DNA of 64,000 nucleotides from Ruania rhizosphaerae (GTDB taxonomy: Bacteria > Actinomycetota > Actinomycetes > Actinomycetales > Beutenbergiaceae): positions 124,001 through 188,000 of the forward strand of contig NZ_VSMB01000009.1 in assembly GCF_009805705.1 (NCBI RefSeq), read 5' to 3'. Numbering within the stretch: the stretch's first letter is position 1; the number at the start of each line of letters is the position of its first letter. Positions 1-8,431 of this stretch are shown here, piece by piece. The notes below the pieces were generated by a model, which worked only from the letters and a program-made list of their open reading frames with translations, ran no database searches and had not been told where the DNA came from. Position numbers and translations under genes: made by a program.

Positions 1-1
1 C

Positions 2-1258
2 GTCGATGCGCGTGCCTCCGCAGAGGTGACGGAGCTGCGCGAGCTCGGGGCCCAGATCGAAGCGGAGTCCTACGCGATCTCCGGGCAGACCTTCGCGCTG
101 AGTGCCCAGCCCCGCCTGCGGTGGCTCGCCAAGCACCTGCCGGAGATCTACGAGCGTATCGACGCGATCGAGATGCTCAGTGACTGGGTACTCACCCGGC
201 TCACCGGCGTCACGGTGAGCGAACCGACCAATGCCTGTACCAGCGGTATGTTCTCGCTCGAGGACAGGGCGTGGTCGGCGGAGATCGCGCGGATGTGCGG
301 CTTGCGAGACGACATCTTCCCGCGGGTGGTCGAGCCCGGGTCGATCGTCGGCGAGGTGACGGCGCGGGCCGCCGAGACCACGGGTCTCGCGGTGGGTACG
401 CCCGTCGTCGCCGGCGGCGGCGATGCGCAGCTGGCAGCACTGGCCCTGGGGGTGGTCGACCCCGGGCAGACCGCGATCTCAGGCGGGACCTTCTGGCAGC
501 AGATGGTCAACATCAGTGAGCTGCGGACTGATCCGCAGATGCGTATCCGCGTGGACTGCCATGCGATCCCGGGAGTGTGGCAGGCGGAGGGCATCGTCTT
601 CACACCCGGCCTGGCGGCACGGTGGTTCCGGGACGCATTCGGTGGACCGGAGAAGGAACGAGCCGCGCGAGAGGGCCGCGATCCCTACGACCTGCTGACC
701 GAGCGAGCCGGCCACGTCCCGCCCGGATCGCACGGCGTGATCCCGATCTTCTCCGACGTCATGAACTACGGGGCATGGATGCACGCAGCACCTTCGTTCC
801 TCAACCTCTCGCTGGACGTGGCGCGGTCCGGAACCGACGTGCTGTTCCGGGCCCTCATGGAGAACGCGGCCATCGTCACCCGCGGCAACCTGGGGGTGAT
901 CGCCTCCTTCACCGGAACCTCCTCCGACGAGGTGGTCTTCGCCAGCGGCGCGGCCAAGAGCCCGGTGTGGACGCAGATCGTCGCCGATGTGCTGCAGGTG
1001 CCGGTGCGAGTCCCGGTGGTGAAGGAGGCGACCGCGCTCGGTGCGGCCTTGTGCGCCGGTGCTGCGGTGGGATCGTTCGACGATCTCGCCTCCGCCGGCC
1101 GGTCGGTGGCGGCATGGGAGCGGGTGGTCGAACCGGACGTAGCGAACGCAGGCGTCTACGACGAGGCCTACGGACGTTGGCAGGCGGCCTATCCCGCGCA
1201 GCTGGAGCTCGCCCGGTCCGGCGTGACCGAGCCGATGTGGCGAGCCCCCGGAATCTGA
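2..1258 (+). CDS. lsrK-like: Autoinducer-2 kinase (LsrK)-like FGGY-family carbohydrate kinase, 5' truncated
   Basis: The reading frame is open from base 2, so the N-terminus lies outside the window; by comparison with LsrK (about 530 aa) roughly 110-120 residues are missing. The visible 419 residues match the LsrK pattern from memory along their whole length: VDARAS near the edge, a SGQTFAL segment, GGGDAQL, GGTFWQQ, the PIFSDVMNY and AAPSFLNLS segments, VVKEATALGAA, and a C-terminus ending WRAPGI. FGGY kinases phosphorylate sugars or sugar-like substrates with ATP in the cytosol. It heads a plus-strand run of six genes, with 31 bp to the SDR that follows. An LsrF-like thiolase and an LsrR-like regulator lie nearby, which supports assignment to the LsrK branch rather than xylulokinase or glycerol kinase. 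Whether the substrate is really AI-2 is not shown. Confidence 0.85.
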   Translation, partial: VDARASAEVTELRELGAQIEAESYAISGQTFALSAQPRLRWLAKHLPEIYERIDAIEMLSDWVLTRLTGVTVSEPTNACTSGMFSLEDRAWSAEIARMCGLRDDIFPRVVEPGSIVGEVTARAAETTGLAVGTPVVAGGGDAQLAALALGVVDPGQTAISGGTFWQQMVNISELRTDPQMRIRVDCHAIPGVWQAEGIVFTPGLAARWFRDAFGGPEKERAAREGRDPYDLLTERAGHVPPGSHGVIPIFSDVMNYGAWMHAAPSFLNLSLDVARSGTDVLFRALMENAAIVTRGNLGVIASFTGTSSDEVVFASGAAKSPVWTQIVADVLQVPVRVPVVKEATALGAALCAGAAVGSFDDLASAGRSVAAWERVVEPDVANAGVYDEAYGRWQAAYPAQLELARSGVTEPMWRAPGI

Positions 1259-1289
1259 CAAGACCTAAAGAACCTGAGAAGGAGCGAAC

Positions 1290-2060
1290 ATGGCAGCAGA
1301 GCTGGAAGGAATGGTCATCGCCGTCACCGGGACCTCCCGCGGCCTCGGCGAGGCCACGGCGAAGGTCCTCGCGACCAATGGTGCGAGCGTCGTAGCCGCG
1401 AGCCGGGACGAGGCGCTCCTGGACGACCTCACCGCGAGCATTCGCGATGTGGGCGGTTCGATCACACCCGTCCTGGCCGACGTCACCGACGAGGCACAGG
1501 TGGCCTCGATCGTCGAGCGCGCCGTGCAGGTGCACGGCCGGCTGGACGGCATGGTGAACAACGCCGGGGTGATCCGGGTCGACTCGGTGGAGCAGATGAG
1601 CGCCGACGACTGGGACGTCGTCAACAACGTGAACGTCAAGGGCGTGTTCTACGGCTGCAAGCACGCCGTCCGGCAGTTCCTCCAGCAGGGGACTTCGGGT
1701 GCGATCGTGAATGTCTCGTCCGTCTCGGCCCTCGTCGGCATGGCCGGTCAGCCTGCGTACGCCGCCTCGAAAGGGGCCGTCAACGCGTTGAGCCGACAGG
1801 TCGCCGTCGAGTATGCCGAGCGAGGGGTGCGCTGCAACGTCGTGGGCCCCGGGTCCATGGACGGCCAGATGTTCCGGCAGTACCTGGCCGGACAGGACGA
1901 TCCGGACGCCGCCGAGGCAGCCGTGCGGGCCGCGCACGCCATGAATCGCGTCGCCGATCCACGGGAGGTGGCCGAAGCGATCTCGTTCCTCCTCTCACCG
2001 CGCGCCTCCTTCATCACCGGTGCCGTGCTGCAGGTCGACGGCGGGCAGTCGGCGATGTGA
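1290..2060 (+). CDS. SDR family NAD(P)-dependent oxidoreductase
   Basis: Classical short-chain dehydrogenase of 256 aa. The cofactor motif TGTSRGLG is at residues 13-20, NNAG at 90-93, the catalytic serine in NVSS (141-144), and the Tyr157-x3-Lys161 pair in PAYAASK. A good Shine-Dalgarno (AAGGAG) stands about 7 nt before the ATG. It probably oxidises a sugar or polyol hydroxyl, or reduces the ketone, within the lsrK-like operon; the substrate cannot be read from sequence. It follows the kinase by 31 bp and precedes an aldo/keto reductase by 118 bp. One idea is that it supplies the dehydrogenase activity normally fused to RhaEW-type aldolases, since the aldolase encoded downstream lacks that domain. 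Confidence 0.9.
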   Translation: MAAELEGMVIAVTGTSRGLGEATAKVLATNGASVVAASRDEALLDDLTASIRDVGGSITPVLADVTDEAQVASIVERAVQVHGRLDGMVNNAGVIRVDSVEQMSADDWDVVNNVNVKGVFYGCKHAVRQFLQQGTSGAIVNVSSVSALVGMAGQPAYAASKGAVNALSRQVAVEYAERGVRCNVVGPGSMDGQMFRQYLAGQDDPDAAEAAVRAAHAMNRVADPREVAEAISFLLSPRASFITGAVLQVDGGQSAM

Positions 2061-2178
2061 GTCGGTGCCATCTGGTCCGGCGCCTGGAGGTGCCCGAGAG
2101 CGGGCGCCCCGGAGCCGGCCACGTGAGAACGCAGGACCGACGCGTGAGCGTCCCCAGATCCACCGAACAGGAGCATCG

Positions 2179-3135
2179 ATGACCGCCCAGGACCGCATTC
2201 TCAAGGGAACCGACCTCGCTACGGGCCCCTACATCCTCGGAACCATGGATTTCGGGGAGAAGATCGCACCCGAGACGGCAGCGCAGATCGTGCAGACGGC
2301 ACGCGAGGCCGGGATCACCATGTATGACACCTCGAATCACTATGTGAACGGGACCTCGGAGGAGGTGCTCGGTGAGATCGTCAAGCCCTTCCGAGACGAC
2401 ATCCTGATCACCACCAAGGCCGGCAGTCAGGGTGGTGAGCACCCGCTGGGCGCGGAGGTGATCCGGGCCGAGGTCGAGAAGTCGCTCGCACGCCTGCAGA
2501 CCGACCGGATCGACCTCTACCTCCTGCACCGGCCGGACTGGTCCACGCCGATCGAGGAAACCCTCGGGGTGTTGCACGAGCTCGTCGCCGAAGGCAAGAT
2601 CCGGCATCTCGGCCAGTCGAACTATGCCGCCTGGCAGATCGCCGACTTCATCCACCGCAGCGGTGACAAGCCGGCGCCGATCGTCTCCCAGCAGAGCTAC
2701 AACATGCTCGCCCGGCGCCTCGAGGAGGAGTACGCGGCCTGCGCTCAGGCCTTCGGCGTACCGACCGTGGTGTACAACCCGCTCGCGGGCGGACTGCTCA
2801 GCGGCAAGTACGACCTGAACGTCGAGCGGTCCGGAACCCGGTTCGAGAAGTCCTGGTGGAACAACACCTACTGGAACGAACCGCACTTCGCCGCCGTGGA
2901 GAAGTTCAAGGGCATCGCCGACTCCGCTGGCTGGACGCCTGCCGAGCTCGCACTGCGCTGGGTCAAGAACCAGCCCCTGGTCGATGCCGTACTGTTCGGA
3001 GCCACCAGCGTGGCCCAGCTCCAGGAGAACCTGCGCATCCTGGACGGTCCCGCTCCCAGCGCTGACATGCTCGAAGCGATCGACGAGGTCTGGTTCAGCA
3101 CGCTGCGCGGCCCCGCGATGGGGTACAACCGGTGA
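2179..3135 (+). CDS. Aldo/keto reductase
   Basis: 318-aa AKR-superfamily TIM-barrel oxidoreductase, NADP(H)-dependent by family. The catalytic tetrad is intact: Asp50 and Tyr55 in YDTSNHY, Lys80 in ITTKAG and His117 in YLLHRPD. The frame is open further upstream, but AGGAG sits 5 nt before the ATG at 2179 and homology begins there. It most resembles the MSMEG/YghZ-like aldo/keto reductases that act on small aldehydes or sugars. The stop overlaps the GTG of the next SDR (GTGA at 3132-3135), so the two are probably translationally coupled. Its substrate is presumably an aldehyde or ketose intermediate of the pathway; this is inference. Confidence 0.88.
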   Translation: MTAQDRILKGTDLATGPYILGTMDFGEKIAPETAAQIVQTAREAGITMYDTSNHYVNGTSEEVLGEIVKPFRDDILITTKAGSQGGEHPLGAEVIRAEVEKSLARLQTDRIDLYLLHRPDWSTPIEETLGVLHELVAEGKIRHLGQSNYAAWQIADFIHRSGDKPAPIVSQQSYNMLARRLEEEYAACAQAFGVPTVVYNPLAGGLLSGKYDLNVERSGTRFEKSWWNNTYWNEPHFAAVEKFKGIADSAGWTPAELALRWVKNQPLVDAVLFGATSVAQLQENLRILDGPAPSADMLEAIDEVWFSTLRGPAMGYNR

Positions 3136-3881
3136 CGAAGACAGCGATCGTCACCGGCGCGACGAAGGGTATCGGGCGGGCAACGGCCATCAAGCTCGCG
3201 CAGCAGGGTCACTGGGTGCTGGGCGTGGGGCGGGACCGCGCCGAAGGGGCGACGCTTCAGCGGGAGCTGGCCGAGCACTCCGGCGGCGTGTTCGCCGACA
3301 TCGATCTGACCGCGGACGATGCCGGGGCCAGGATCGTGGAGCGGGCCGTGGCCGAGACAGGCCGGGTCGACGTGCTCGTGAACAACGCCGGCGTCAACCT
3401 CCCGGCGCCGATCACCGAGGTCACGCCCGAGCTGCTGGATACGGTGCTGGGCCTGAACCTGCGGGCGGCGGTGCTGCTGAGCTCGGCGGCGATCGCGCAG
3501 ATGCGCACCTCCGGTGGCGGCGTGATCGTCAACGTCTCGAGTGAGGCGGGGGTGCTCGGTTTTCCCGGTCAGGTGGCCTACAACGTCTCCAAGGCCGGGC
3601 TGTCGATGCTCACCCGTTCGATCACCGCTGAGTGCGCCGAGCAGGGGATCCGGGCGGTCACCGTGAGTCCGGGCACCACATCGACCCCGCTCGTGGCCAA
3701 GCTCATCGACGACGCCCCCGACCGGCAGGCGATGATCGATGCCCTGCAGGACCGGCCCGCGGCCCGGTTGGGGCGCCCGGAGGAGATCGCCGAGGCCATC
3801 TGTTTCGCCGCCTCGGACGCCGTTTCCTATCTGACCGGCAGCGAGATCGTCATCGACGGCGGCCGCACGGCCGTCGGCTGA
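3132..3881 (+). CDS. SDR family NAD(P)-dependent oxidoreductase
   Basis: Second short-chain dehydrogenase of the locus, 249 aa. TGATKGIG is at residues 8-15, NNAG at 84-87, NVSSE around 134-138 and Tyr150-x3-Lys154 in VAYNVSK. The GTG start overlaps the stop of the preceding aldo/keto reductase by 4 bp, indicating translational coupling. The general architecture resembles FabG-type 3-oxoacyl reductases, but the catabolic context argues for a sugar or polyol substrate. It differs from the first SDR (1290-2060) along most of its length, so this is not a recent duplication. Confidence 0.9.
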   Translation: MTKTAIVTGATKGIGRATAIKLAQQGHWVLGVGRDRAEGATLQRELAEHSGGVFADIDLTADDAGARIVERAVAETGRVDVLVNNAGVNLPAPITEVTPELLDTVLGLNLRAAVLLSSAAIAQMRTSGGGVIVNVSSEAGVLGFPGQVAYNVSKAGLSMLTRSITAECAEQGIRAVTVSPGTTSTPLVAKLIDDAPDRQAMIDALQDRPAARLGRPEEIAEAICFAASDAVSYLTGSEIVIDGGRTAVG

Positions 3882-3906
3882 CCCCGGCGCGACCACAGGA
3901 GGACCG

Positions 3907-4899
3907 ATGGAACACGCAATGATCACCCCGTCCGGGATCCGCGTCTCGCGGTTGGCGTTCGGCACGATGCGCCTGGTGCCCGACGGCAACGACCCCGATA
4001 CCTGGCACGCGGGTGAACGGGCGCTGCACGCTGCCCTGGAAGCGGGAGTGGACGTCATCCACTCCAATTCTTCGTGGCCGACCTATCCGGCCACCTGCGC
4101 CATGCTCGCCCGCCATCCACGGCATCGCGATCTCAGCCACGTCATCAAGGTGGAGTCGCCCGACTACGACGACGGCGAGTTCGACCCGGCGGTGTTCCGT
4201 GGTCAGGTCGAGGCGGCGCTGCGCGCACTCGATGTCGAACGGATCGCCGTGGTCCAGCACCTCCAACGTGGGCCGCACTGCCCCAAGGAGATCGCCTACA
4301 GCGCGGCCGGGGACGAGCGCAGGCTCGCGGCGCTGCCCACGGTCGCCGACCAGGTGGCCGAGGTGGCGCAGGAGCTGCGCGAGGCGGGCAAGATCGGGGA
4401 GGTCGCCACCTTCCCGCACACAGTGGGGTTCGCCGAACGAGCGATCGATCAGGACGTCTACTCCGCCGTCGTGCACTTCTACTCCATCCTGGAACCGGAG
4501 ATGGTCCCACTCCTGGACGACCTCCGGGCGCGAGGGAAGTCGTTGATCGGATTGCGTCCGCTCACCCAGGGTCTGCTCACCCAGGCCCGCGCCGATCGGA
4601 GCCGCCTCACCGCCGCAGACAAGCGCACTCAGGAGCGGTACCTGCCGTGGTACGAGCGGCTGCGCGCGGTGGCTCCGTTGCTTGCCGGCCGCGACGAGTC
4701 CTGGACCAGTCTTGCCTTGCGATGGGCGTGGACCCACCCCGCCGTAGCGACACTGGCGGTCAGCATGAACACCGAGAACGAGGTGCGCGCGGCGCTGGCG
4801 GCGATGGAGGCCGGCCCGTTGGAGAGCGATCTGGTTGCCGCCGTGCATCGGGCGGTGTCAGAGCTTCCGCCGATCGGCAAGGAGACCCTGTTCGGCTGA
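3907..4899 (+). CDS. Divergent aldo/keto reductase family protein lacking the catalytic Asp/Tyr
   Basis: 330-aa protein with the AKR barrel pattern: N-terminal ISRLAFGT-like strand, a conserved Lys81 (VIKVES), His118 (VVQHLQ), and a C-terminal ALRWAWTHPAVATLAVS segment. In the loop that normally carries Asp-Thr-Ala-x-x-Tyr the sequence reads IHSNSSWPTY, so alignment puts His52 where the catalytic Asp belongs and Trp57 where the catalytic Tyr belongs. The fold looks intact but the usual proton donor is absent. It may be a non-redox AKR relative, use different chemistry, or bind ligand only. It lies 25 bp after the SDR stop, with an AGGAGG just upstream of the ATG, and is clearly part of the operon. 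Confidence 0.8.
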   Translation: MEHAMITPSGIRVSRLAFGTMRLVPDGNDPDTWHAGERALHAALEAGVDVIHSNSSWPTYPATCAMLARHPRHRDLSHVIKVESPDYDDGEFDPAVFRGQVEAALRALDVERIAVVQHLQRGPHCPKEIAYSAAGDERRLAALPTVADQVAEVAQELREAGKIGEVATFPHTVGFAERAIDQDVYSAVVHFYSILEPEMVPLLDDLRARGKSLIGLRPLTQGLLTQARADRSRLTAADKRTQERYLPWYERLRAVAPLLAGRDESWTSLALRWAWTHPAVATLAVSMNTENEVRAALAAMEAGPLESDLVAAVHRAVSELPPIGKETLFG

Positions 4900-4986
4900 C
4901 ACGCCGGCCGCTGAGTCACCTGCCTGCTGAGTCACCGGTCCACTGAGACGCAGCCGCGTACTGTCGCGGCGAGATGGAGGTAGAGG

Positions 4987-5880
4987 ATGCCGTCGACCGT
5001 GGCCGTGCTCGGGCTGGGAGCGATGGGGGTGCCGATGGCGCAGGCAATGGCTCCCACGCTGACCGTTCGCGCGTTCGATCCTGATCCTGGACGCCGTCGC
5101 CTCGCGCAGGAGCATGGCGTGTCGGTGCACGCCACGGCACGTGAGGCCGTGGCGGGCGCCGGGGTGGTGCTGCTGGCGGTCCGGGATGCATCTCAGGTCG
5201 AGCAGGTGCTCCTCGCCTCCGATCACGGTGTGCTCGAGGTACTCGAGCACGGTGCTGCCGTGGTCTTGACCTCGACCGTCGGGATCGACGCCGTACGAGA
5301 GCTGGACGAGGCGATGGCCCGATCCGGCGCACTGCTGGTGGATGCACCCGTCTCGGGCGGCCCGGTACGGGCCGGCGACGGTGACCTGGTGGTGCTGGTG
5401 GCGGGTTCACCGCAGGCTCGCGAGCGCGCCGGCAACGTGCTGTCGGCGATCGGATCCACGGTGACGGTCGTCGGCGACCGACCGGGCGATGGCCAGGCGC
5501 TGAAGACCGTGAACCAGCTGCTTTGCGGCGTGCACATCGCGGCGGCGGCCGAAGCGCTGGCTCTCGCCCGCCGGCTCGGTCTCGATCTGCGCCTCGCCCT
5601 CGACGCCCTCACTCAGGGTGCGGCGCACTCGTTCATGCTGCAGGACCGCGGCGAGCGGATGGTGCAGCTCGTCGAGGGAGCCGATCCGGAGGTGCTCAGC
5701 ACGGTCGGGATCTTCGTCAAGGATCTCAGCATCGTCGCGGAGGCGAGCAGGTCCGCGGCTGTTCCCACCCCGGTGGCCAGCGCGGCCGAGCACCTGTTCC
5801 GGATCGCCGCACGCATGGGTCAGGACAGGGCCGACGACTCCACCGTACTGAACACGCTGATCGACCCCAGCAGCCGCTAG
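4987..5880 (+). CDS. NAD(P)-dependent oxidoreductase, 3-hydroxyisobutyrate dehydrogenase family
   Basis: 297-aa beta-hydroxyacid dehydrogenase. The Rossmann motif GLGAMG is at 9-14, the substrate motif DAPVSGGP at 119-126, and the catalytic Lys173 in LKTVNQLLCG. The TVNQLLCGVHIAAAAEALALA stretch is reminiscent of L-threonate dehydrogenases (LtnD), making a four-carbon or similar sugar acid a reasonable guess. A strong Shine-Dalgarno (GGAGG, then AGAGG) precedes the ATG. It is the last gene of the plus-strand operon; its TAG overlaps the TAG of the convergent aldolase gene through a CTAG at 5877-5880. Alternative assignments are tartronate-semialdehyde or hydroxyisobutyrate dehydrogenase. Confidence 0.85.
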   Translation: MPSTVAVLGLGAMGVPMAQAMAPTLTVRAFDPDPGRRRLAQEHGVSVHATAREAVAGAGVVLLAVRDASQVEQVLLASDHGVLEVLEHGAAVVLTSTVGIDAVRELDEAMARSGALLVDAPVSGGPVRAGDGDLVVLVAGSPQARERAGNVLSAIGSTVTVVGDRPGDGQALKTVNQLLCGVHIAAAAEALALARRLGLDLRLALDALTQGAAHSFMLQDRGERMVQLVEGADPEVLSTVGIFVKDLSIVAEASRSAAVPTPVASAAEHLFRIAARMGQDRADDSTVLNTLIDPSSR

Positions 5881-7097
5881 TTGCGTAGCTTCGCCTGCTC
5901 CAGCTCCCAGTACTCGATATCGAAGGCGTCCGCCTCGGAGATGGTGCGGTAGCCACCGAGTCGTTCGGCGGCTTCGATGATGCGGATCGTGTGCCGGTAG
6001 ATGACTCGCGCGGCCTGCGCCTGCTCGGGTGTGCGGCCCACGCCGGCGATTCCGAAGGACGGATCGAGAACCACTCGTGGTGCCGGATCGAGCATGGTGA
6101 GCTGTTCGTCGCTACGGTCACGGTTGCGCTGGAAGTAGTCGGTGTACTGGGCAGCGAACCCGGCAACGTCCTCTCCCAGCAGCGGGGTGCGCTTGGTGCG
6201 GATCACATGCTCGAGGGTCGAGGGCCCGCGGCCCGTCACCTCCGCCAGGTCCGCCCGGGCGAGGAAGGCGTCGATCTCGGGGGAACGGACCGCCTCGGCC
6301 GTGAACGATCCGCCGATCTCGTCCTCGAGGCGGCCCACAAGCCGGTCCATGCGGGCCGAATCACCCGTGGTGAGCACTGTCTCATCCTCGTCGTCGACGA
6401 ACCGGATGCCGGTGCGCTCGGTGATCCACGCCGACGCACGCTCCACCAGATCCAGGTGGCGCCGGTAGGCACTGGCTGCGTCGTCGCCGAACGTGATCAG
6501 GCCGTGGTGCGTCAGCACGATGCCCTCGAACGCGGTGAGGTCGGTTTGCTCCATCAGCTCCCGGATGGCCTGGGCGAGTGTGAAGCCCGGCATCAGGTAC
6601 GGCAGCACGAGCACCCGCTTGCCGAGGGCGGACCGGATGTTCTCCGCGGCGTGCTCGGAGTTCGTCAAGGTGACGATTGCGTCGGCGTGTGTGTGCAGCA
6701 CGGACTCCTGCGGCAGCAGCGCGTGCAGCGGAGTCTCGATCGAGGGCGTGGGTGCCGCTGGATCGAGCAGGGCGGCGCGCAACCGCTGCAGCAGGTCGGC
6801 GTCGCTCATCGTCGGTGCGGAGAGCAGATCCAGCACGTCCTGGCGCCGGAGCGGCGCGAACCCGCCGGGACCGATGGTGCCCATGTCGTGCCCGGACGCC
6901 TTGACGCGCACGACGCCGTCGGAGGTGGCCGAGCTGTTGCCCCCTCCGTAGAGAACGAGGTACGGATCGGAGCCGAGCCGTCGGGAGGCGTGGATGCACT
7001 GCTCGAGTGCGTCCGGCCCCCCGACGGCGTCGCTCGCCCCGGGCGTGCGCCCTCCTGCCCGCGGTGCGGGTGTGGATGAGTCAGGGCTCATCGGCAC
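5877..7097 (-). CDS. Class II aldolase (RhaEW/YuxG-type aldolase domain without the SDR domain)
   Basis: 406-aa zinc-dependent class II aldolase/adducin-family protein. A glycine-rich phosphate site (YGGGNSS, 50-56), Glu121, the zinc pair His135-x-His137 in LHTHADA and the later histidine of LTHHGLI (near 198) are visible. Length and the C-terminal segment FDIEYWELEQAKLR match the first half of bifunctional rhamnulose-phosphate aldolase/alcohol dehydrogenases (about 690 aa), but the protein stops where the SDR domain would start. Free SDRs are encoded in the opposing operon. It should cleave a 1-phosphoketose into DHAP or a related fragment plus an aldehyde. GTG at 7097 or ATG at 7091 are both possible starts, 2 or 8 bp after the thiolase stop. 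Confidence 0.85.
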   Translation of the reverse strand: MPMSPDSSTPAPRAGGRTPGASDAVGGPDALEQCIHASRRLGSDPYLVLYGGGNSSATSDGVVRVKASGHDMGTIGPGGFAPLRRQDVLDLLSAPTMSDADLLQRLRAALLDPAAPTPSIETPLHALLPQESVLHTHADAIVTLTNSEHAAENIRSALGKRVLVLPYLMPGFTLAQAIRELMEQTDLTAFEGIVLTHHGLITFGDDAASAYRRHLDLVERASAWITERTGIRFVDDEDETVLTTGDSARMDRLVGRLEDEIGGSFTAEAVRSPEIDAFLARADLAEVTGRGPSTLEHVIRTKRTPLLGEDVAGFAAQYTDYFQRNRDRSDEQLTMLDPAPRVVLDPSFGIAGVGRTPEQAQAARVIYRHTIRIIEAAERLGGYRTISEADAFDIEYWELEQAKLRN

Positions 7098-7099
7098 TC

Positions 7100-7987
7100 T
7101 CAGTCCTCGGCTCCGCCGGAGAGATCGCGGTACTGCTCGTGGGCCTGAGCCGGGGTGAGATTCTCGTGCACGAGCGCACGCACCGCCGTCATCATGGCCA
7201 CCGGGTCGCGGCGCTGGAAGATGTTGCGGCCCATGTCGACCCCGGCGGCGCCGGCGTCCATCGCCCGGTGGGCCATTGTGAGTGCGTCGATCGCGGGCAA
7301 CGTCTTTCCGCCGGCCATGATCACCGGCACCGGGCAGGCGGCGGTGACCTCTTCGAAGCCCTCCTCGCAGTAGTAGGTCTTGACCAGCTGCGCGCCGAGC
7401 TCGGCGATCATCCGGGTGGCCAGGCCCAGGTAGCGGGAGTCACGGGTGAGCTCCTTGCCCACGGCGGTTACCCCGAGCACGGGGATCCCGAGCCGCATTC
7501 CGGCGTCGACGAGACGGGTCATGTTGTGCACCGACTGGGTCTCGTGCTGTCCACCGACGAAGACCTGCACGGCGACGGCGGCCGCGTCGATGCGGGCAGC
7601 GTCCTCCATGTCCATCGCGATGCGCTCGTCGGAGAGTTCGGAGAGGATGGACGGTCCGCCGGAGGCGCGCACCACGAGTGCGTTCTGGGAGGTGGCAGGG
7701 ATCACCGACCGGAGGATCCCCCGTGTGGCCATGAGGGCATTCGCCATCGGCGCGAGCGGGTTGATCGTGAGGTCGACGCGCTCGAGGCCGCGGGTCGGGC
7801 CCTGGAAGTACCCGTGATCGAAAGCCAGCATCACGGTGCGTGCGTCGGCCGGATCAAAGATCCGTGCCAGCCGGTGGCGCATTCCCCACTCGAGTCCGGC
7901 GCCTCCCTTCACCGGGAAGCCGTGCGACTCCTGCGGTGTGTCGGTGTGGAACTGCTTGGCGTCGATGTTGCCGTCCTTATCGGCCAT
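7100..7987 (-). CDS. lsrF-like: LsrF-like 3-hydroxy-5-phosphonooxypentane-2,4-dione thiolase / DhnA-type aldolase
   Basis: 295 aa, close in length and pattern to E. coli LsrF: FHTDTPQ near the start, [27 protein letters not shown], and the C-terminal [10 protein letters not shown] followed by PVAMM. The residues proposed as catalytic in LsrF fall at the same numbers here, His58 (FDHGY) and Lys203 (LVKTYY). In the AI-2 pathway LsrF transfers an acetyl group from phosphorylated 3-hydroxy-pentane-2,4-dione to CoA. Family relatives are class I DhnA-type aldolases, so a related aldol cleavage is possible. It is co-transcribed with the SorC regulator, cupin and class II aldolase. Confidence 0.88.
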   Translation of the reverse strand: MADKDGNIDAKQFHTDTPQESHGFPVKGGAGLEWGMRHRLARIFDPADARTVMLAFDHGYFQGPTRGLERVDLTINPLAPMANALMATRGILRSVIPATSQNALVVRASGGPSILSELSDERIAMDMEDAARIDAAAVAVQVFVGGQHETQSVHNMTRLVDAGMRLGIPVLGVTAVGKELTRDSRYLGLATRMIAELGAQLVKTYYCEEGFEEVTAACPVPVIMAGGKTLPAIDALTMAHRAMDAGAAGVDMGRNIFQRRDPVAMMTAVRALVHENLTPAQAHEQYRDLSGGAED

Positions 7988-8035
7988 GTCGTCTCCTGAC
8001 GTCGTCGTGTACGGGTCTCGGTCGTGGCGGGCGTG

Positions 8036-8428
8036 TCAGGGCTCGGTGCGCCCGGGAGCAAGCGCGGGCTCCGGATCGCCGGGCTTCCAGTCCACCTGCA
8101 CTCCGTCCTGAGGGTCGTACGGGGCCTTGATGAAGAGCGCCCGGAAGACGGTGTCACTGTTGTTGACGAAGTAGTGCTGCTCGCCAGGCTCGAGCTGGGC
8201 GACGTCACCGACGGTGAGCGTGTGAGAAGTGCGTCCGTCGACCCAGAGGGTGGCCTCGCCTTCGAGGACGTAAAAGCTCTCCTCGATCTGTGCGTGGTAA
8301 TGGTTGACGGCATCGTCACCGGGGCGCAGGCGGACGACTCCGACGTCCGTGCGGGGCCCCCGCGAGATGTAGCCCGGTCCGTACTCACCGAAGCGGTACG
8401 GGGCCTCCCTCATATCGATCAGACGCAT
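8036..8428 (-). CDS. Cupin domain-containing protein
   Basis: 130-aa single-domain cupin. Motif 1 is seen as His43-x-His45-x3-4-Glu49/50 followed by YVLEG, and motif 2 as GDVAQLEPGEQHYFVN with His85; these form the metal site of the double-stranded beta-helix. Such small cupins are often sugar isomerases, epimerases or dioxygenases, so in this locus it may isomerise a sugar-phosphate intermediate, perhaps taking the place of the unrelated LsrG. That role is inference. It lies 3 bp downstream of the regulator stop and 48 bp upstream of the LsrF-like gene on the same strand. Confidence 0.85.
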   Translation of the reverse strand: MRLIDMREAPYRFGEYGPGYISRGPRTDVGVVRLRPGDDAVNHYHAQIEESFYVLEGEATLWVDGRTSHTLTVGDVAQLEPGEQHYFVNNSDTVFRALFIKAPYDPQDGVQVDWKPGDPEPALAPGRTEP

Positions 8429-8431
8429 GAC

